A DNA stretch of 64,000 bases from Streptococcus sp. LYSM12 (lineage in GTDB: Bacteria > Bacillota > Bacilli > Lactobacillales > Streptococcaceae): NCBI RefSeq assembly GCF_004569635.1, contig NZ_SPOZ01000013.1, positions 1-64,000 on the forward strand. The letters run 5' to 3'. Made by a program: the position numbers and the translations under genes. Position 1 is the first letter of the stretch; each line of letters starts with the position of its first letter. Positions 8,520 through 19,288 of the stretch are shown piece after piece. The notes under the pieces are model-generated. The model searched no databases, was not told where the DNA came from, and saw nothing but the letters and a program-made list of their open reading frames with translations.

Positions 8520-11500
8520 GTGAACAAGAAACGATTAAGCTGGTTGGGAGTGGCTCTAGTAGTCATTACAATGTTCATGTCTTTTTGGGGGATTATAAAA
8601 CCAACTCCGATCAGCAAGACTTATTCTGAACAACCGTCACAGAAGCATTCTCTAAAAATTGCAGTTGTCAATGAAGATAAGGGAAGCAGTTATAATGGAG
8701 AAGATGTAAACATTGCAGATACCTTGTTGAAATCCATTTCAACTTCAACTGACTATGATATTGAAATGGTATCTCGTTCAATTGCAAGGAAAGGTTTGGA
8801 AAACAATACCTATCAGTTAATGATTATTTTTCCAAGTAAGTTTTCAGAGGATAGTTTAGCCATTGAGGCTACAAATCCCTCGCAGGCTGTGTTTCAGTAT
8901 GAAATGAAGGCTGATAAGCAACTGGTTGTAAAGCAAGCTGAACAAGCTGTGCTTGATTTTAAGAGTATTTTAAACAAAGGTTTAATCAATATTTATTTTC
9001 TTAGTATTATTGGCAATCTTCAGACTGCCCAAGCACAAATTTCAGATGTGGTGACCAATGAAGGTAGCGCCTTAGAGGCTTATCATACGAGCTTAGTGAA
9101 GCCCTTGAACTCCTATTCTCAGCGATTTACAGGATTAAGTTCGACACCACGTAATTTAGTCAAGACTTATTCTTTATTTAGCAAGGAGCTTCATCATACA
9201 AATGATGCATTTACGTCAATTATGAGCGTGGATAAAAGCTATGAAGAAGAAATCAAAACGATTAAATCTTTGCAGGAATCTTGGCAATCATCGCTTGGGA
9301 CGAGAGAACAGGGTTTAAGACAGTATGATGAAGCATTCTCGAAGATAAGGCTCGAACCACAGTTGGCTCAGATGAACGCTCTCAATTCTTATATTTTAGA
9401 ACAGTTAAAGGAACCAGAAGTATGGAAAGATACAACAGATCAGGTAAAGAAATTCAATACGGAATTAAGCAGTTTTGTTGCTCGTTTAAGAGAGTTAAAT
9501 ACCGATATTGATACAGCCTTAACCAATTATGATGAAGCGATTGCGATAGCAGTTGAAGAATCATTGAATGATACGAGTGGGCAGGTTGATAAGACTGATG
9601 AGTTTAAGCAAACACTAGGGCTATACTTCAAGACCTTGCATGATACAATGCTTTCAAAGATAGATGATGCTATTATGGCGATGCCTTTCTATCATGATGA
9701 TACCATTGAGAGGATGAGTTTATCGGACGCGGATAAAGCTTACTTAAAGAACATCAATCGTTTTGTAGAATGGTATTCGAAAGAAAATGGGAAGTCTCTG
9801 CCAGTAACGCGTGTAGCTACTTTTCACCAGGAGTATTTGGCAGAAGTTAAACAGGCTGTCCTGGACTATTTCCAAACACCGAGATCTATTTCTTTTAGTG
9901 ACATAGAGGGTGAGGTTACCAGTGTGCAGCTAGTCGTTCCTGCAAATTATATAGTACATGTCAGCACCTATCCTATCTCAAAGATAAGTGATACAGAATA
10001 TGCAATCAGTGGTTTAAATGGAACGTCATTTATAATTCCATATAGCCTTGAGAGCGCTAGTCCAGAACAAATGGATATCTTCCAAGATGTCCAAGTACGA
10101 GCAGTTGTGAAAACCTCCCAAGAAATTGAACTACTTTCTGATGAGAATGAGGAGAAAGAGAGGAGGATGACAGTTCCTGCGGATTTAGAAAATCCAGTCT
10201 CCAAACCTCAAGAAATGGAGGTAGACACGGTTCTAGGTAACCCGAAAGCAGCAACAAAGAACCTTACGAGAACTTATTCGTATACAGATATGATTTCTAC
10301 TGCTCCTGCTTATACAGTGAACAAGGGTGTACAGGCTGTTTATGATGATGTGAAAAGCTATTTAGAAGTTGCCTCTCTTGCTAATGCCTATTATGATATG
10401 GACTTGCAGAGTGGTAAAATAAAGCCAGGTCCATCTACTTTATTGAATCAGACAGATGTTGATAGTTTAAAGACAATCATTGGTCACTTAATCAAAGATG
10501 CGACGGTTTCGAGTTTGAAAGATCGATTAAAAATTCCGGAGAAAGACTTGCAACAATTTGAAGCCAAGAGTGCAAATGCTGATGGGCTTATTAAAAATAT
10601 TGAAAAACTAAGAAAAGGTACGTCAGATTTACTCGTTCAGCTAGGAGCAACGATTCAAGAAACTGAGAAAATTCATACGACTATTCAGAACAAGCCTGTG
10701 TTCATTGAAACCGAAAAGCATGAGAATACAAATCTAGTGACGATCACAATGGACTTGAACAAGGATCTGACTCAGCTGATGGCAGCCAGTCAAACACTGT
10801 TGAACAATACGAAATCACATCAATCTATCTCCAAAACAATAGAAGCAGATGTAGAAAGATTGTCCTTAGATGTTGCTACTCTTGAGAGAGAAGGCGAGTC
10901 TTTATCTAATCGCGTGCTAGAATTGAAACATGTGATGGACGATAAATACCAATCGAATAAAGAGTTCTTGCAAGCCTTTTCAACTGTTTTAAGCAATACC
11001 AAGACAGGAAATAGTAAAAATGAAGCTGTGTACGACTACTTATCGAATCCAGTTGATGCTGTCAGTATTCAAAGCGTTTTGGAAAACTCTGTACCTATGA
11101 AAGTAACGACAGCGCGTCAAGATGAGCGCTCTGGTTTTCTGATTATTTTGATTTGTTATTTGGTTGCTTTAGGAATTGCTTACTTGCTACAGCATGCGGC
11201 TCGTTTAGGCTTGCAGCGAGGGAAGATGACCAGTCGAATTCATTGGAAAAATGCGACAAGGCCTCTAACATTCTTAACAATGATGGGAGCTATTACAGGT
11301 ATTGTCATTGCATGTATAGCAGGCTATAAATTGGACATGAGTGTCGACCAGATTGTCGCATTCGCATTCCTGTTAGGAATCATTACTCTATTTTTTACAT
11401 ATGGTATCAATTTACTGTTAGAAAAGTTGCATAGTTTGGGTTTCTTGATTGGGATTGCGCTATTGCTTTTGTATCTTATGACAGCTAGTCAGTTATTAGA

Positions 11501-11699
11501 TGCACAGTATGTTAGCTCAACTCATTTCTTAGATGCAGTTTCTCCTGTAACGCATCTAGAAAATCTCGTAACAAGTGCTATTAACCATGCCACAGGTTGG
11601 ATACTGCCAGCGACTCTGGTATTCTTGATGACTATAGTTTTAGGAAGTGTGAATGTACTGGTTTATCAAAAGGTAAAAGGAGCTAAGGAATCAATATGA
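8520..11699 (+). CDS. esaA: EsaA, large T7SS membrane protein
   Basis: 1059 aa with a GTG start, preceded by AGGAGA. One N-terminal membrane helix (~8-26), then a ~840-residue extracellular region rich in predicted coiled coil, then five membrane helices from ~877 to 1050. This is the YueB/EsaA (Pip/YhgE-like) architecture. EsaA dimers project through the wall and are an essential part of the T7SSb machine; the Bacillus homologue is a phage SPP1 receptor. The last four bases overlap essA (ATGA). Confidence 0.92.
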   Translation: MNKKRLSWLGVALVVITMFMSFWGIIKPTPISKTYSEQPSQKHSLKIAVVNEDKGSSYNGEDVNIADTLLKSISTSTDYDIEMVSRSIARKGLENNTYQLMIIFPSKFSEDSLAIEATNPSQAVFQYEMKADKQLVVKQAEQAVLDFKSILNKGLINIYFLSIIGNLQTAQAQISDVVTNEGSALEAYHTSLVKPLNSYSQRFTGLSSTPRNLVKTYSLFSKELHHTNDAFTSIMSVDKSYEEEIKTIKSLQESWQSSLGTREQGLRQYDEAFSKIRLEPQLAQMNALNSYILEQLKEPEVWKDTTDQVKKFNTELSSFVARLRELNTDIDTALTNYDEAIAIAVEESLNDTSGQVDKTDEFKQTLGLYFKTLHDTMLSKIDDAIMAMPFYHDDTIERMSLSDADKAYLKNINRFVEWYSKENGKSLPVTRVATFHQEYLAEVKQAVLDYFQTPRSISFSDIEGEVTSVQLVVPANYIVHVSTYPISKISDTEYAISGLNGTSFIIPYSLESASPEQMDIFQDVQVRAVVKTSQEIELLSDENEEKERRMTVPADLENPVSKPQEMEVDTVLGNPKAATKNLTRTYSYTDMISTAPAYTVNKGVQAVYDDVKSYLEVASLANAYYDMDLQSGKIKPGPSTLLNQTDVDSLKTIIGHLIKDATVSSLKDRLKIPEKDLQQFEAKSANADGLIKNIEKLRKGTSDLLVQLGATIQETEKIHTTIQNKPVFIETEKHENTNLVTITMDLNKDLTQLMAASQTLLNNTKSHQSISKTIEADVERLSLDVATLEREGESLSNRVLELKHVMDDKYQSNKEFLQAFSTVLSNTKTGNSKNEAVYDYLSNPVDAVSIQSVLENSVPMKVTTARQDERSGFLIILICYLVALGIAYLLQHAARLGLQRGKMTSRIHWKNATRPLTFLTMMGAITGIVIACIAGYKLDMSVDQIVAFAFLLGIITLFFTYGINLLLEKLHSLGFLIGIALLLLYLMTASQLLDAQYVSSTHFLDAVSPVTHLENLVTSAINHATGWILPATLVFLMTIVLGSVNVLVYQKVKGAKESI

Positions 11700-12151
11700 A
11701 AAAACGGCTTGTCTTTCTTTTATTACTTAGCTGTCTATTATCCGAATCTATTGATGCAGCTGATGGCTCATTGAAAATAGATACGACTATTCATTCAAGA
11801 CAAGAAGAAACCAAGGAGCTTCAGTATAGTGAGCAGGAAAGTGAACTTGTCAAGTTGTTTCATGTAGACACAACTGAAGCGATTCAAAAAATGCAAGAAC
11901 AAGCAGACGAATTGGAGATAAGAGAAAGGAATCAACTTTTCTTGCAGCACCTATCTAGCGAGAATGTGATAGAAGCTTATCAATCATTGTTGTTTACTTC
12001 AACAAGCATGGTGTCAAATACAGGAAACCATCATGGTTCATTAAGTGCAAAGTCTTCTGTCCTTTCATGGCAGGCGGTAGGAATATTAGGTGTGGGATTC
12101 TGTGTGATGGGATATTCTATCATTCGTGTCTTCACTAGAGAAAAGAAATGA
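11696..12151 (+). CDS. essA: EssA, T7SS membrane protein
   Basis: 151 aa. A hydrophobic N-terminus (1-21, signal-like), a charged extracellular middle and one C-terminal membrane helix (~123-143) followed by a basic tail. This fits EssA, a small, poorly conserved core component of T7SSb. Identity rests partly on position between esaA and esaB, with ATGA overlaps on both sides. Confidence 0.82.
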   Translation: MKKRLVFLLLLSCLLSESIDAADGSLKIDTTIHSRQEETKELQYSEQESELVKLFHVDTTEAIQKMQEQADELEIRERNQLFLQHLSSENVIEAYQSLLFTSTSMVSNTGNHHGSLSAKSSVLSWQAVGILGVGFCVMGYSIIRVFTREKK

Positions 12152-12402
12152 GAGAGTGTATGGATGGATATGTGAATGTTAGTTTGGATTTGACTCTATT
12201 GCTCAATCGGCAATTTGATCTGAGAGTTCCCTCCTCAATGACTGTAAAAGAATTCTTGCAGATTGTATCGGACTCCTATGGTCTTTCTCTAGCTGTCATC
12301 AATCCAACTGTACGAGTTGTGCAAATAGGGCAGCTGGTTGCAAGTACAGGGACATTAGAGAAATTGAAAGATGGAGTCTTGTTACAATTAGAAAGCATCT
12401 AG
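12148..12402 (+). CDS. esaB: EsaB, ubiquitin-like T7SS protein
   Basis: 84 aa from the overlapping ATG; an in-frame ATG at 12160 (MDGYVNVSLDL), preceded by GAGAG, is an equally plausible start. The fold pattern is that of YukD/EsaB: beta-strand, LPSSMTVKEFL-like helix, and final LKDGVLLQLE strand. EsaB is cytoplasmic and influences T7SS activity. It is translationally coupled to essA. Confidence 0.85.
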   Translation: MRECMDGYVNVSLDLTLLLNRQFDLRVPSSMTVKEFLQIVSDSYGLSLAVINPTVRVVQIGQLVASTGTLEKLKDGVLLQLESI

Positions 12403-12419
12403 GATATCATCTGGAGAGA

Positions 12420-13616
12420 GTGATGAACGAATTAACAATAGAGCTATCCCTAGGGGATATAAAAGGAAATCGTGAGATAGCTTATGCCTTACTAGAGGCT
12501 AGACATCCTCTTTTTCTTACGGCAGCTATCAGTGTCCAAGGGGAAATGCTGTTAGTGGAAGCTTATCTTGAAAATGGGATGTATGGCTGGGAACGCTTGA
12601 GTGGTTTAACGGTGGAAGAACGATTACGTCATCTCTTGAATATTGGTCACTTATATAAGGAATTAGAGGTTTCTAAATACACGTATTCATTTGAACCAGA
12701 ATCTATCGTTTTTACGATGAATGCTAGTCCTCGATTTATCCATAGGGGAATCAAAGGACAAGTACCACCCTACGTCCCAATAACAGAGGAAGAATTTCTT
12801 CAAGGCTATAGAGCGATGATTTTATCCCTTTTAGACGATAAGACAGATTATCTTTCTTTGCTGGATGGGAAAATCTCTTTTTACAAAGGAAATCTTTTTT
12901 GTGAGACTGTTTTAGAGGCAGAAACAATCCCAGATGTGTTGAACTTACTTCAAAAAAAATATACAGCGGAGAAGCAGTTCAATGAACAGCACTATTTAAG
13001 AGTGAGTCACACACTCGTTACGAGATTGAAGCTTTCTGTCCTTATTTCCGTCATTATGGCCGTTTGTTCATTGATTGGGCTGGGCTATTTTCTATTCTTT
13101 GCTTTGCCAAGGCAGGAAATCATTTCGGCGCTTCGACTAGCATTTGTTCAAGAAGATTATTCACAAGTCATCTCAATAGTGAAATACGTAGACAGTACAT
13201 CACTAAGCCGAGATGATAAATATATTGTTGCGTATTCAGTGGTGATGACAGAGCATTTAACAGACGAACAAAAAGCGGAATTAAGTAGGATATCTCGTCA
13301 ATCTAATGAAGACTATCTTCGTTACTGGGTCTTACTTGGACAAGCTAAGATTGATGAAGCGATTGATATTGCCAGCTTTTTAGATGATCCACAATTATTG
13401 ATGTACGGAATGACGAAGAAATTGGATGAGATTCAGCGGAATCCAGATATGACTGCTGAAGAACGGACAGAGCAGATGAATAGCTACAAGTCGAAATTAC
13501 AAGAGTTGAAACTGCAATATTTGACTGTTTCTGATAATAGTGGGCAGGGAGAAGCTGTGGAGATAGACGATTCGTCATCAGCTACTACACGTTCCTCATC
13601 ACATTCGAAGAGGTAG
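12420..13616 (+). CDS. essB: EssB, T7SS pseudokinase membrane protein
   Basis: 398 aa, typical length. A cytoplasmic pseudokinase-like domain (~1-195), one membrane helix (~205-229) and an extracellular helical domain (~232-370) ending in a Ser-rich tail. EssB bridges EssC and EsaA in T7SSb. It sits 17 nt after esaB. ATG codons at 12423 and 12420 are both possible; GGAGAG precedes them closely. Confidence 0.92.
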   Translation: MMNELTIELSLGDIKGNREIAYALLEARHPLFLTAAISVQGEMLLVEAYLENGMYGWERLSGLTVEERLRHLLNIGHLYKELEVSKYTYSFEPESIVFTMNASPRFIHRGIKGQVPPYVPITEEEFLQGYRAMILSLLDDKTDYLSLLDGKISFYKGNLFCETVLEAETIPDVLNLLQKKYTAEKQFNEQHYLRVSHTLVTRLKLSVLISVIMAVCSLIGLGYFLFFALPRQEIISALRLAFVQEDYSQVISIVKYVDSTSLSRDDKYIVAYSVVMTEHLTDEQKAELSRISRQSNEDYLRYWVLLGQAKIDEAIDIASFLDDPQLLMYGMTKKLDEIQRNPDMTAEERTEQMNSYKSKLQELKLQYLTVSDNSGQGEAVEIDDSSSATTRSSSHSKR

Positions 13617-13627
13617 GAGGAAGAGAG

Positions 13628-16600
13628 ATGATGTATCTTATTTATGGAGAAAATGCTTATCCTCTCTATCCAGAAAAGAATTATGTGTTAGCTCAAGAAG
13701 TGGGATCGGATATTCCAATCCCGCTTGGGACTTCTCTTTCTTTAAAAGTGGACAAAGAAATGGTGTGGTTAGCAGACCAGAAGTATACAATAGGGGTTCA
13801 TGTGATTGCTTTATCAGAAACTGTAACCGTCAGGCTCATGATTCTTCCTGAACCTCAGTACTTTCTTCTCCCAAAAGATGTTCTTTACTTATCAGGTGAA
13901 AAAGAGGCGACAATTTGTCTAGGAGGTTACTCGGGAGAAATTGTCTACACTTTTCATGAGAATAGTGAGATTGCTGTTATCAGTAGTGATGTGTATTTTT
14001 TAAATGGTCGCAAGCAGTCAGGGAAACAAGCTATTCGGGAAAATGATATTCTTGTTTTAGAGGAGGGGATTGTACTATCTCTTCAGAAGCAGTTTCTTTT
14101 TCTATCGACTGTTTTTGATATTGAAACTTCTCTATTGAACTTTTTTGAGCCAGTAGTAGAGGGGCAGGCGAGAGAGTTTCATCGCTCACCTCGCATTATT
14201 TTAAGAGAGCCGGACGGGCAGATTACCATTGCCTCTGCTCCAGCAGATGAAGCTATTGTGAAACAGTCATTACTGAAGCTTTTAAGCACTCCTCTAGCGA
14301 TGATTGTATGTACAGGTTTTATCTATTTCTTTTCTCGCAGTGGAGGAATGGTCTTCATGATGATGGGGATGTCCATTATCACAATTGGAACCTCTCTTTA
14401 TACCTATTTCTCGGATAAGAAACACCATAAAGAAAAACAGGTACAAATACTACAGGACTACATGTCGTATTTAGATACGAAATACAAGGAACTGTCAGCG
14501 TATAAAGAGGAGCAGATAGCAGCACTCCTGTATCACTATCCAGATATGCAGACCATTCTTGAAATGGCAGAAAGAACGGATGGGCGAATGTATGAAAAAG
14601 CAGCCTACCATTTTGATTTTTTGACCTATCACTTGGGATTAGGAGAAGTATCGGCTAGCTTCCAAATTGACGATAGCAAGGCCGAGCTAACAAACTGTAA
14701 TGAGGAAGCAGGACAAAAGGTGCAGGAACTGGTATCGTACTATAAAATGCTAAGTTCAGTTCCGATTCAACATACGATTGCTAGTCCCATTGGTTATATT
14801 GGAAATCGTAGGATTGTTATGGAGCAGGTTCAGCAGCAGCTGATGCAAATCGCTGCTTTCCAAAGTTACCATGATGTGCAATTTATTCCCATTTTCCGTG
14901 AAGAAGAACTGTCGTTTTGGAATTGGAGCCGTTGGTTGCCCCATATCAAGATTCAAGCCTTTAACAGCCGTGGATTTGTCTATAATCAACGGACACGAGA
15001 TCAGTTACTGACCTCTTTCTATCAGATTGTTAAGGAGAGAAAGTTAGATAGGGAGCAGGATAAGGATACTGAAAAGCAGTATGCCCCTCGTTATATTTTG
15101 TTGATTACAGATCTAAGTCTCCTTTTAGACCACAATATTAGAGAATATATCAATGAAGATTTATCTCATTTGGGAATTCATTCTATTTTTGTAGAAGAAG
15201 TCATTGAAAGTTTACCAGAACATGTGCAGACCGTTGTGGATTATCAAGGAGATAAGAAAGCGATTCTTTTGCTTCAGAATGGTCGCTATGTGAATAAATC
15301 GTTTGTTCCTTTACCGATGATTGATATGCAGTCTAAGGAGGATTTTGCCCGGAATATGGCAGGGATTCATCATGTTCAAACTTTAGGCAATTCAATTCCA
15401 AATAGTGTGACTTTCTTAGAGATGTATGGGGTTAGTCGCGTTGAAGAACTGAATATAGTGACCCGGTGGTCGAAAAATGAGACCTATCAAACCATGGCAG
15501 TTCCATTGGGAGTTCGTGGACGTGATGACATTCTCTATCTAAACTTGCACGAAAAAGCTCATGGACCGCACGGCTTAATTGTTGGAACAACAGGGTCAGG
15601 GAAGTCTGAACTGATTCAATCCTATATTTTATCACTAGCTGTCAATTACCACCCATATGAAGTAGCTTTCTTATTGATTGACTACAAAGGAGGAGGGATG
15701 GCCAATCTGTTTGCGCCCCTCCCACACCTTGTAGGAACAATTACCAACTTAGACGGTAGTCAAGCCAATCGCGCCCTTGTATCCATTAAGGCAGAGTTAA
15801 AAAAACGTCAGCGAATTTTCTTAGAAAATGATGTAAACCATATTCATCACTATACAAAGCTTTTTAAAGAGGGAAAAGTAAGTGAACCCCTCCCCCAACT
15901 GCTTATTATCAGTGATGAATTTGCCGAATTAAAAGCCGATCAACCAGATTTTATAGAGGAGCTGGTTTCTATTGCCCGTATTGGTCGCTCATTGGGAGTA
16001 AAATTGATTCTAGCTACCCAGAAACCAAGCGGTGTGGTTAATGATCAAATCTGGTCCAACTCGAAATGTAAGATAGCTCTAAAAGTTCAAGATGTTGCGG
16101 ATTCACAAGAAGTCATCAAAACCCCAGATGCGGCAGAAATCACTCAAATAGGCAGGGCTTACCTGCAGGTTGGGAATAACGAAATTTACGAGCTATTCCA
16201 AAGTGCCTGGTCAGGGGCGGACTATAATCCAGATGGGGAACATCAAGTCAAACGAGAAACCACAATCTATGAGATTACAGATAGTGGTCAGTACGTACCG
16301 ATTAACAAAGATTTAAGTGGTTTAGTATACCAGAAAGAGGTCAAAACCATTCCAACAGAACTAGACGCGATTGTTAGAAAAACTCAGGAATTATTTGAGA
16401 GTTTGCAGCTCCCTAAAGTGGCCAGCCCTTGGTTACCTCCGCTAGAAGAGAGAGTGTATGCTCATGATTTACAATCGGTAAATTTTAACGATTATTGGAA
16501 ACATAAGCCTAGTCCACTAGAGATTTTAATCGGTTATCAGGATATTCCAGAAAGGCAGGAGCAATCTCCACTTTATTTCAATATGGAACAAATAGGACAC

Positions 16601-17998
16601 ATTCTTCTAGTATCTAGTCCAGGGTTTGGGAAATCCACTTTTCTTCAGAGTTTGGCTGTAGATGCTATGAGAAAACAATCGCCAGCTAATCTGCATTTCT
16701 ATCTTTATGATTTTGGGACAAGTGGTTTGATTTCTCTATCAGATTTCCCACATGTAGCAGACTATTTTACCCTCGATGAAACAGAGAAAATTCTGAAGTC
16801 CATGCGTCGTCTTCAACAGATGGTCAAGGAGCGTAAAAAGGCCTTGTCGGAATTGAAAGCGACGAATTTACACCAGTATAACCAACTATCTGCATCTAGC
16901 TTTCCGACACTCTTCATTATGATTGATGGTTTTGATAGTGTCATAGATGCACTATTTGTGGATGTTTTCTATGATGTCCTGAATATCATTGCCCGAGATG
17001 GTGCTTCATTGGGCATGTATCTTGTGACGACCATGTCTCGTCTCCATGCAATGCGATTACAGCTTCAGTCTAATTTTAAAACGAAACTTTCTCTCTTTCT
17101 GTTTGATACAGGCGATCTATCAAGTATTGTAGGACGTTCGACTATTGAACTAGATGAGATTAAGGGGCGTGCAGTCATGAAATTAGATGAAATTACCCAG
17201 TTTCAAATCGCCTTACCATACCTTAGTGAACAATATGGTGACTATATTAAAGAGGTGGCACAAGAAGTATCTGCGATGAAAGCTGCCTACCGAGGTGAAT
17301 TGCCAAGTGGTGTAGCGATGTTACCTGAAAAGGTAACAGTTGATCATCTTACGGTTTCTACTAACAAATTTGTCTTTGGCTTAGAGAGGGAGTGGGTACA
17401 GCCCGTCGGTTTTCATTTTGAAGCTCCTATCTTAATGGCTGCCGAAAGGCTGGTTTCCATTCATCATTACTATAAGATCCTGGATTTTTATATCCAACGA
17501 TTGAAAGAACAGTACCATGTTGTCGTACTTGATAACAATGAGAAGATACCAAGACAGTTTTTTCAGGGAGCCAATCGCTTTACAAGTGGATTAGAAGTAG
17601 GCGGTGTTTTTCGCACCATTGTGGAGGACTTAAAAGATAGGGTTGCTAATCCACAGGTGGCGTATCCAAATTGTTTAGTCCTTATTCCTGATATTGCTAC
17701 AGCAGGAATGAGTGCTTGTTTGAGTGAAGTAGACATGAAGCTTCTTTTGATTGACGGAGCTAGGAACGGGATTACACTGCTCTTTATAGGAAGCTATCAA
17801 GATTTGGTCAATAACAGCTATGATAGTTATGTCAAGCTCATGCTTCAGCTAGTAGAACAAGTCTTTTTAGGTGTTCGCATCAGTGATCAGAATCATACCC
17901 GCTATCCGTATATGAACAATGAACCACCTCTCCAACCGAATCAAGGCTATATCCTCTATCCGGAAAGATATGAGTTTGTACAATTACTTGAAATGTAG
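13628..17998 (+). CDS. essC: EssC, FtsK/SpoIIIE-type T7SS motor ATPase
   Basis: 1456 aa, full length. Two N-terminal FHA-like domains (~1-190), two membrane helices (~221-261), then three ATPase domains. D1 has an intact P-loop GTTGSGKS (653-660) and Walker B IISDEFAEL (D763/E764). D2 has a variant loop SSPGFGKS (996-1003), and D3 lacks a P-loop. Only D1 looks fully catalytic, as is usual for EssC. The C-terminal third selects substrates in staphylococci. It is the last gene of the cluster; no LXG toxin, chaperone or immunity gene follows. Confidence 0.95.
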   Translation: MMYLIYGENAYPLYPEKNYVLAQEVGSDIPIPLGTSLSLKVDKEMVWLADQKYTIGVHVIALSETVTVRLMILPEPQYFLLPKDVLYLSGEKEATICLGGYSGEIVYTFHENSEIAVISSDVYFLNGRKQSGKQAIRENDILVLEEGIVLSLQKQFLFLSTVFDIETSLLNFFEPVVEGQAREFHRSPRIILREPDGQITIASAPADEAIVKQSLLKLLSTPLAMIVCTGFIYFFSRSGGMVFMMMGMSIITIGTSLYTYFSDKKHHKEKQVQILQDYMSYLDTKYKELSAYKEEQIAALLYHYPDMQTILEMAERTDGRMYEKAAYHFDFLTYHLGLGEVSASFQIDDSKAELTNCNEEAGQKVQELVSYYKMLSSVPIQHTIASPIGYIGNRRIVMEQVQQQLMQIAAFQSYHDVQFIPIFREEELSFWNWSRWLPHIKIQAFNSRGFVYNQRTRDQLLTSFYQIVKERKLDREQDKDTEKQYAPRYILLITDLSLLLDHNIREYINEDLSHLGIHSIFVEEVIESLPEHVQTVVDYQGDKKAILLLQNGRYVNKSFVPLPMIDMQSKEDFARNMAGIHHVQTLGNSIPNSVTFLEMYGVSRVEELNIVTRWSKNETYQTMAVPLGVRGRDDILYLNLHEKAHGPHGLIVGTTGSGKSELIQSYILSLAVNYHPYEVAFLLIDYKGGGMANLFAPLPHLVGTITNLDGSQANRALVSIKAELKKRQRIFLENDVNHIHHYTKLFKEGKVSEPLPQLLIISDEFAELKADQPDFIEELVSIARIGRSLGVKLILATQKPSGVVNDQIWSNSKCKIALKVQDVADSQEVIKTPDAAEITQIGRAYLQVGNNEIYELFQSAWSGADYNPDGEHQVKRETTIYEITDSGQYVPINKDLSGLVYQKEVKTIPTELDAIVRKTQELFESLQLPKVASPWLPPLEERVYAHDLQSVNFNDYWKHKPSPLEILIGYQDIPERQEQSPLYFNMEQIGHILLVSSPGFGKSTFLQSLAVDAMRKQSPANLHFYLYDFGTSGLISLSDFPHVADYFTLDETEKILKSMRRLQQMVKERKKALSELKATNLHQYNQLSASSFPTLFIMIDGFDSVIDALFVDVFYDVLNIIARDGASLGMYLVTTMSRLHAMRLQLQSNFKTKLSLFLFDTGDLSSIVGRSTIELDEIKGRAVMKLDEITQFQIALPYLSEQYGDYIKEVAQEVSAMKAAYRGELPSGVAMLPEKVTVDHLTVSTNKFVFGLEREWVQPVGFHFEAPILMAAERLVSIHHYYKILDFYIQRLKEQYHVVVLDNNEKIPRQFFQGANRFTSGLEVGGVFRTIVEDLKDRVANPQVAYPNCLVLIPDIATAGMSACLSEVDMKLLLIDGARNGITLLFIGSYQDLVNNSYDSYVKLMLQLVEQVFLGVRISDQNHTRYPYMNNEPPLQPNQGYILYPERYEFVQLLEM

Positions 17999-18000
17999 AA

Positions 18001-18544
18001 TGTGATGCGGGCAGATCTTACAGTCTTTTAGTTGGCTTTTCGTACTAGGCAAGGAGCTGCAGGAGGCTGGGTAAAAAGTCCCAGCTTTCTCACTTTATGA
18101 ACCGAATGCCGTTGACGCAGTGGTTGATTGCTTCAATGGCAGGATAGTTGTTGAAGTAATCAACTAATGCGCTGAGAGGTCGATCCGAATTCTGAGAAGT
18201 GGAGATGAGTTTTTACACCCTCAAGAGTGTTGAAGCTGTATACTAAGCGGGGCTTATCTCTTTGTGAGTAAAGCAGAGGAGATGTTAGGGATGTGAAAAA
18301 AGTTATATAAAACAGTTTAAAACAAGGAGAAAGCTGTGCTTAGATGCCTATGGTAGTCATGGTTCTGTGTTTGAATTTCCTAGTTCCAGGATATTTGTCA
18401 CAATTTTTAGGGAAATTGTGGGTATTCTTGTATTACAACTGAGGAGAAGTAAAAGTAACGGGGGCAGGAGTATTGTCCAGCTTGCATTTAGAGAGAAAAT
18501 AGCCTATACTTATAGTGGTTATAACCAACAAAGGAGTAAATACC
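18001..18544. other. Gene-free stretch between essC and the GntR gene
   Basis: 18020-18063 is a left-half MITE remnant (AGTACTAGGCAAGGAGCTGC type). 18063-18180 is a dispersed repeat with the AGGCTGGG...CCCAGC hairpin, shared with ~56141-56240 and, inverted, ~6960-7030. The remainder shows no gene. AAAGGAG at 18530 serves the next gene. Confidence 0.6.
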
Positions 18545-19276
18545 ATGGCTGATATATCTAGTACAAAGCCTCTTTATCTTCAACTAGTCGAGACTCTTGA
18601 GACAGAAATTCGAGACAAGATGGTAGCAAATGAAAAATTGCTATCGGAAAGAGAATTGACACAGGTTTACGGTGTTAGCCGTATTACTGTCCGTTTGGCC
18701 TTGCAGGAACTAGAAAAAAGGGGATTGGTGTATAAGGTTCATGGTAAGGGGACTTTTGTGTCAGAAGTAGGGCATCAAGTAGTTGATTTATCAATGGCCT
18801 ATAGCTTTACGGAACAAATGCGCAGGGTCGGTCGCGTTCCCAACACACAAATTTTATCTTTCGAGCGGATTCAGGCGACGGATTATTTAGCTCAACGCCT
18901 GCAGATTGCAATTGGTGAGCCTGTCTTTGAGTTGGAGCGTTTACGCTTAGCTGACGGAATTCCTATGATGTTAGAGCGGACCTATGTACCTGCCTTGGTG
19001 TTTGATTCCTTGTCTGAGGAGGAATTGCAGACGCGATCTTTATATGCTATTTTTGCAGAAGATTACGGTCAGATTATTCGTTTGGCAGAAGAGGAATTTT
19101 ATGCCAGTATCGCACTTGAGAATGAAGCAAATCTTCTTGATATACATAATGGAGATGCGGTTTTGCACTTGGTTCGAAAAACATACAATGATAAAAATAG
19201 AATGATTGAATATACCTTTAGCATTGCACGTGCTGATCAATTTCGCTACAAGATTATCCACACACGCGGAGAATAA
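18545..19276 (+). CDS. GntR-family regulator with UTRA domain
   Basis: 243 aa from the ATG at 18545, which has AAAGGAG at the right distance; an earlier in-frame ATG at 18515 lacks one. The winged helix (~5-73) contains LLSERELTQVYGVSRITVR. The UTRA ligand domain (~90-240) is of the HutC/FarR subfamily, which senses sugar phosphates and similar small molecules. The regulated genes are unknown. It stands alone between essC and a convergent second GntR gene. Confidence 0.85.
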   Translation: MADISSTKPLYLQLVETLETEIRDKMVANEKLLSERELTQVYGVSRITVRLALQELEKRGLVYKVHGKGTFVSEVGHQVVDLSMAYSFTEQMRRVGRVPNTQILSFERIQATDYLAQRLQIAIGEPVFELERLRLADGIPMMLERTYVPALVFDSLSEEELQTRSLYAIFAEDYGQIIRLAEEEFYASIALENEANLLDIHNGDAVLHLVRKTYNDKNRMIEYTFSIARADQFRYKIIHTRGE

Positions 19277-19288
19277 GGGGATAAATAA

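Noticed and set aside
18367-18541. Upstream frame before the GntR gene
   Set aside because: No ribosome site and composition like the surrounding repeats.
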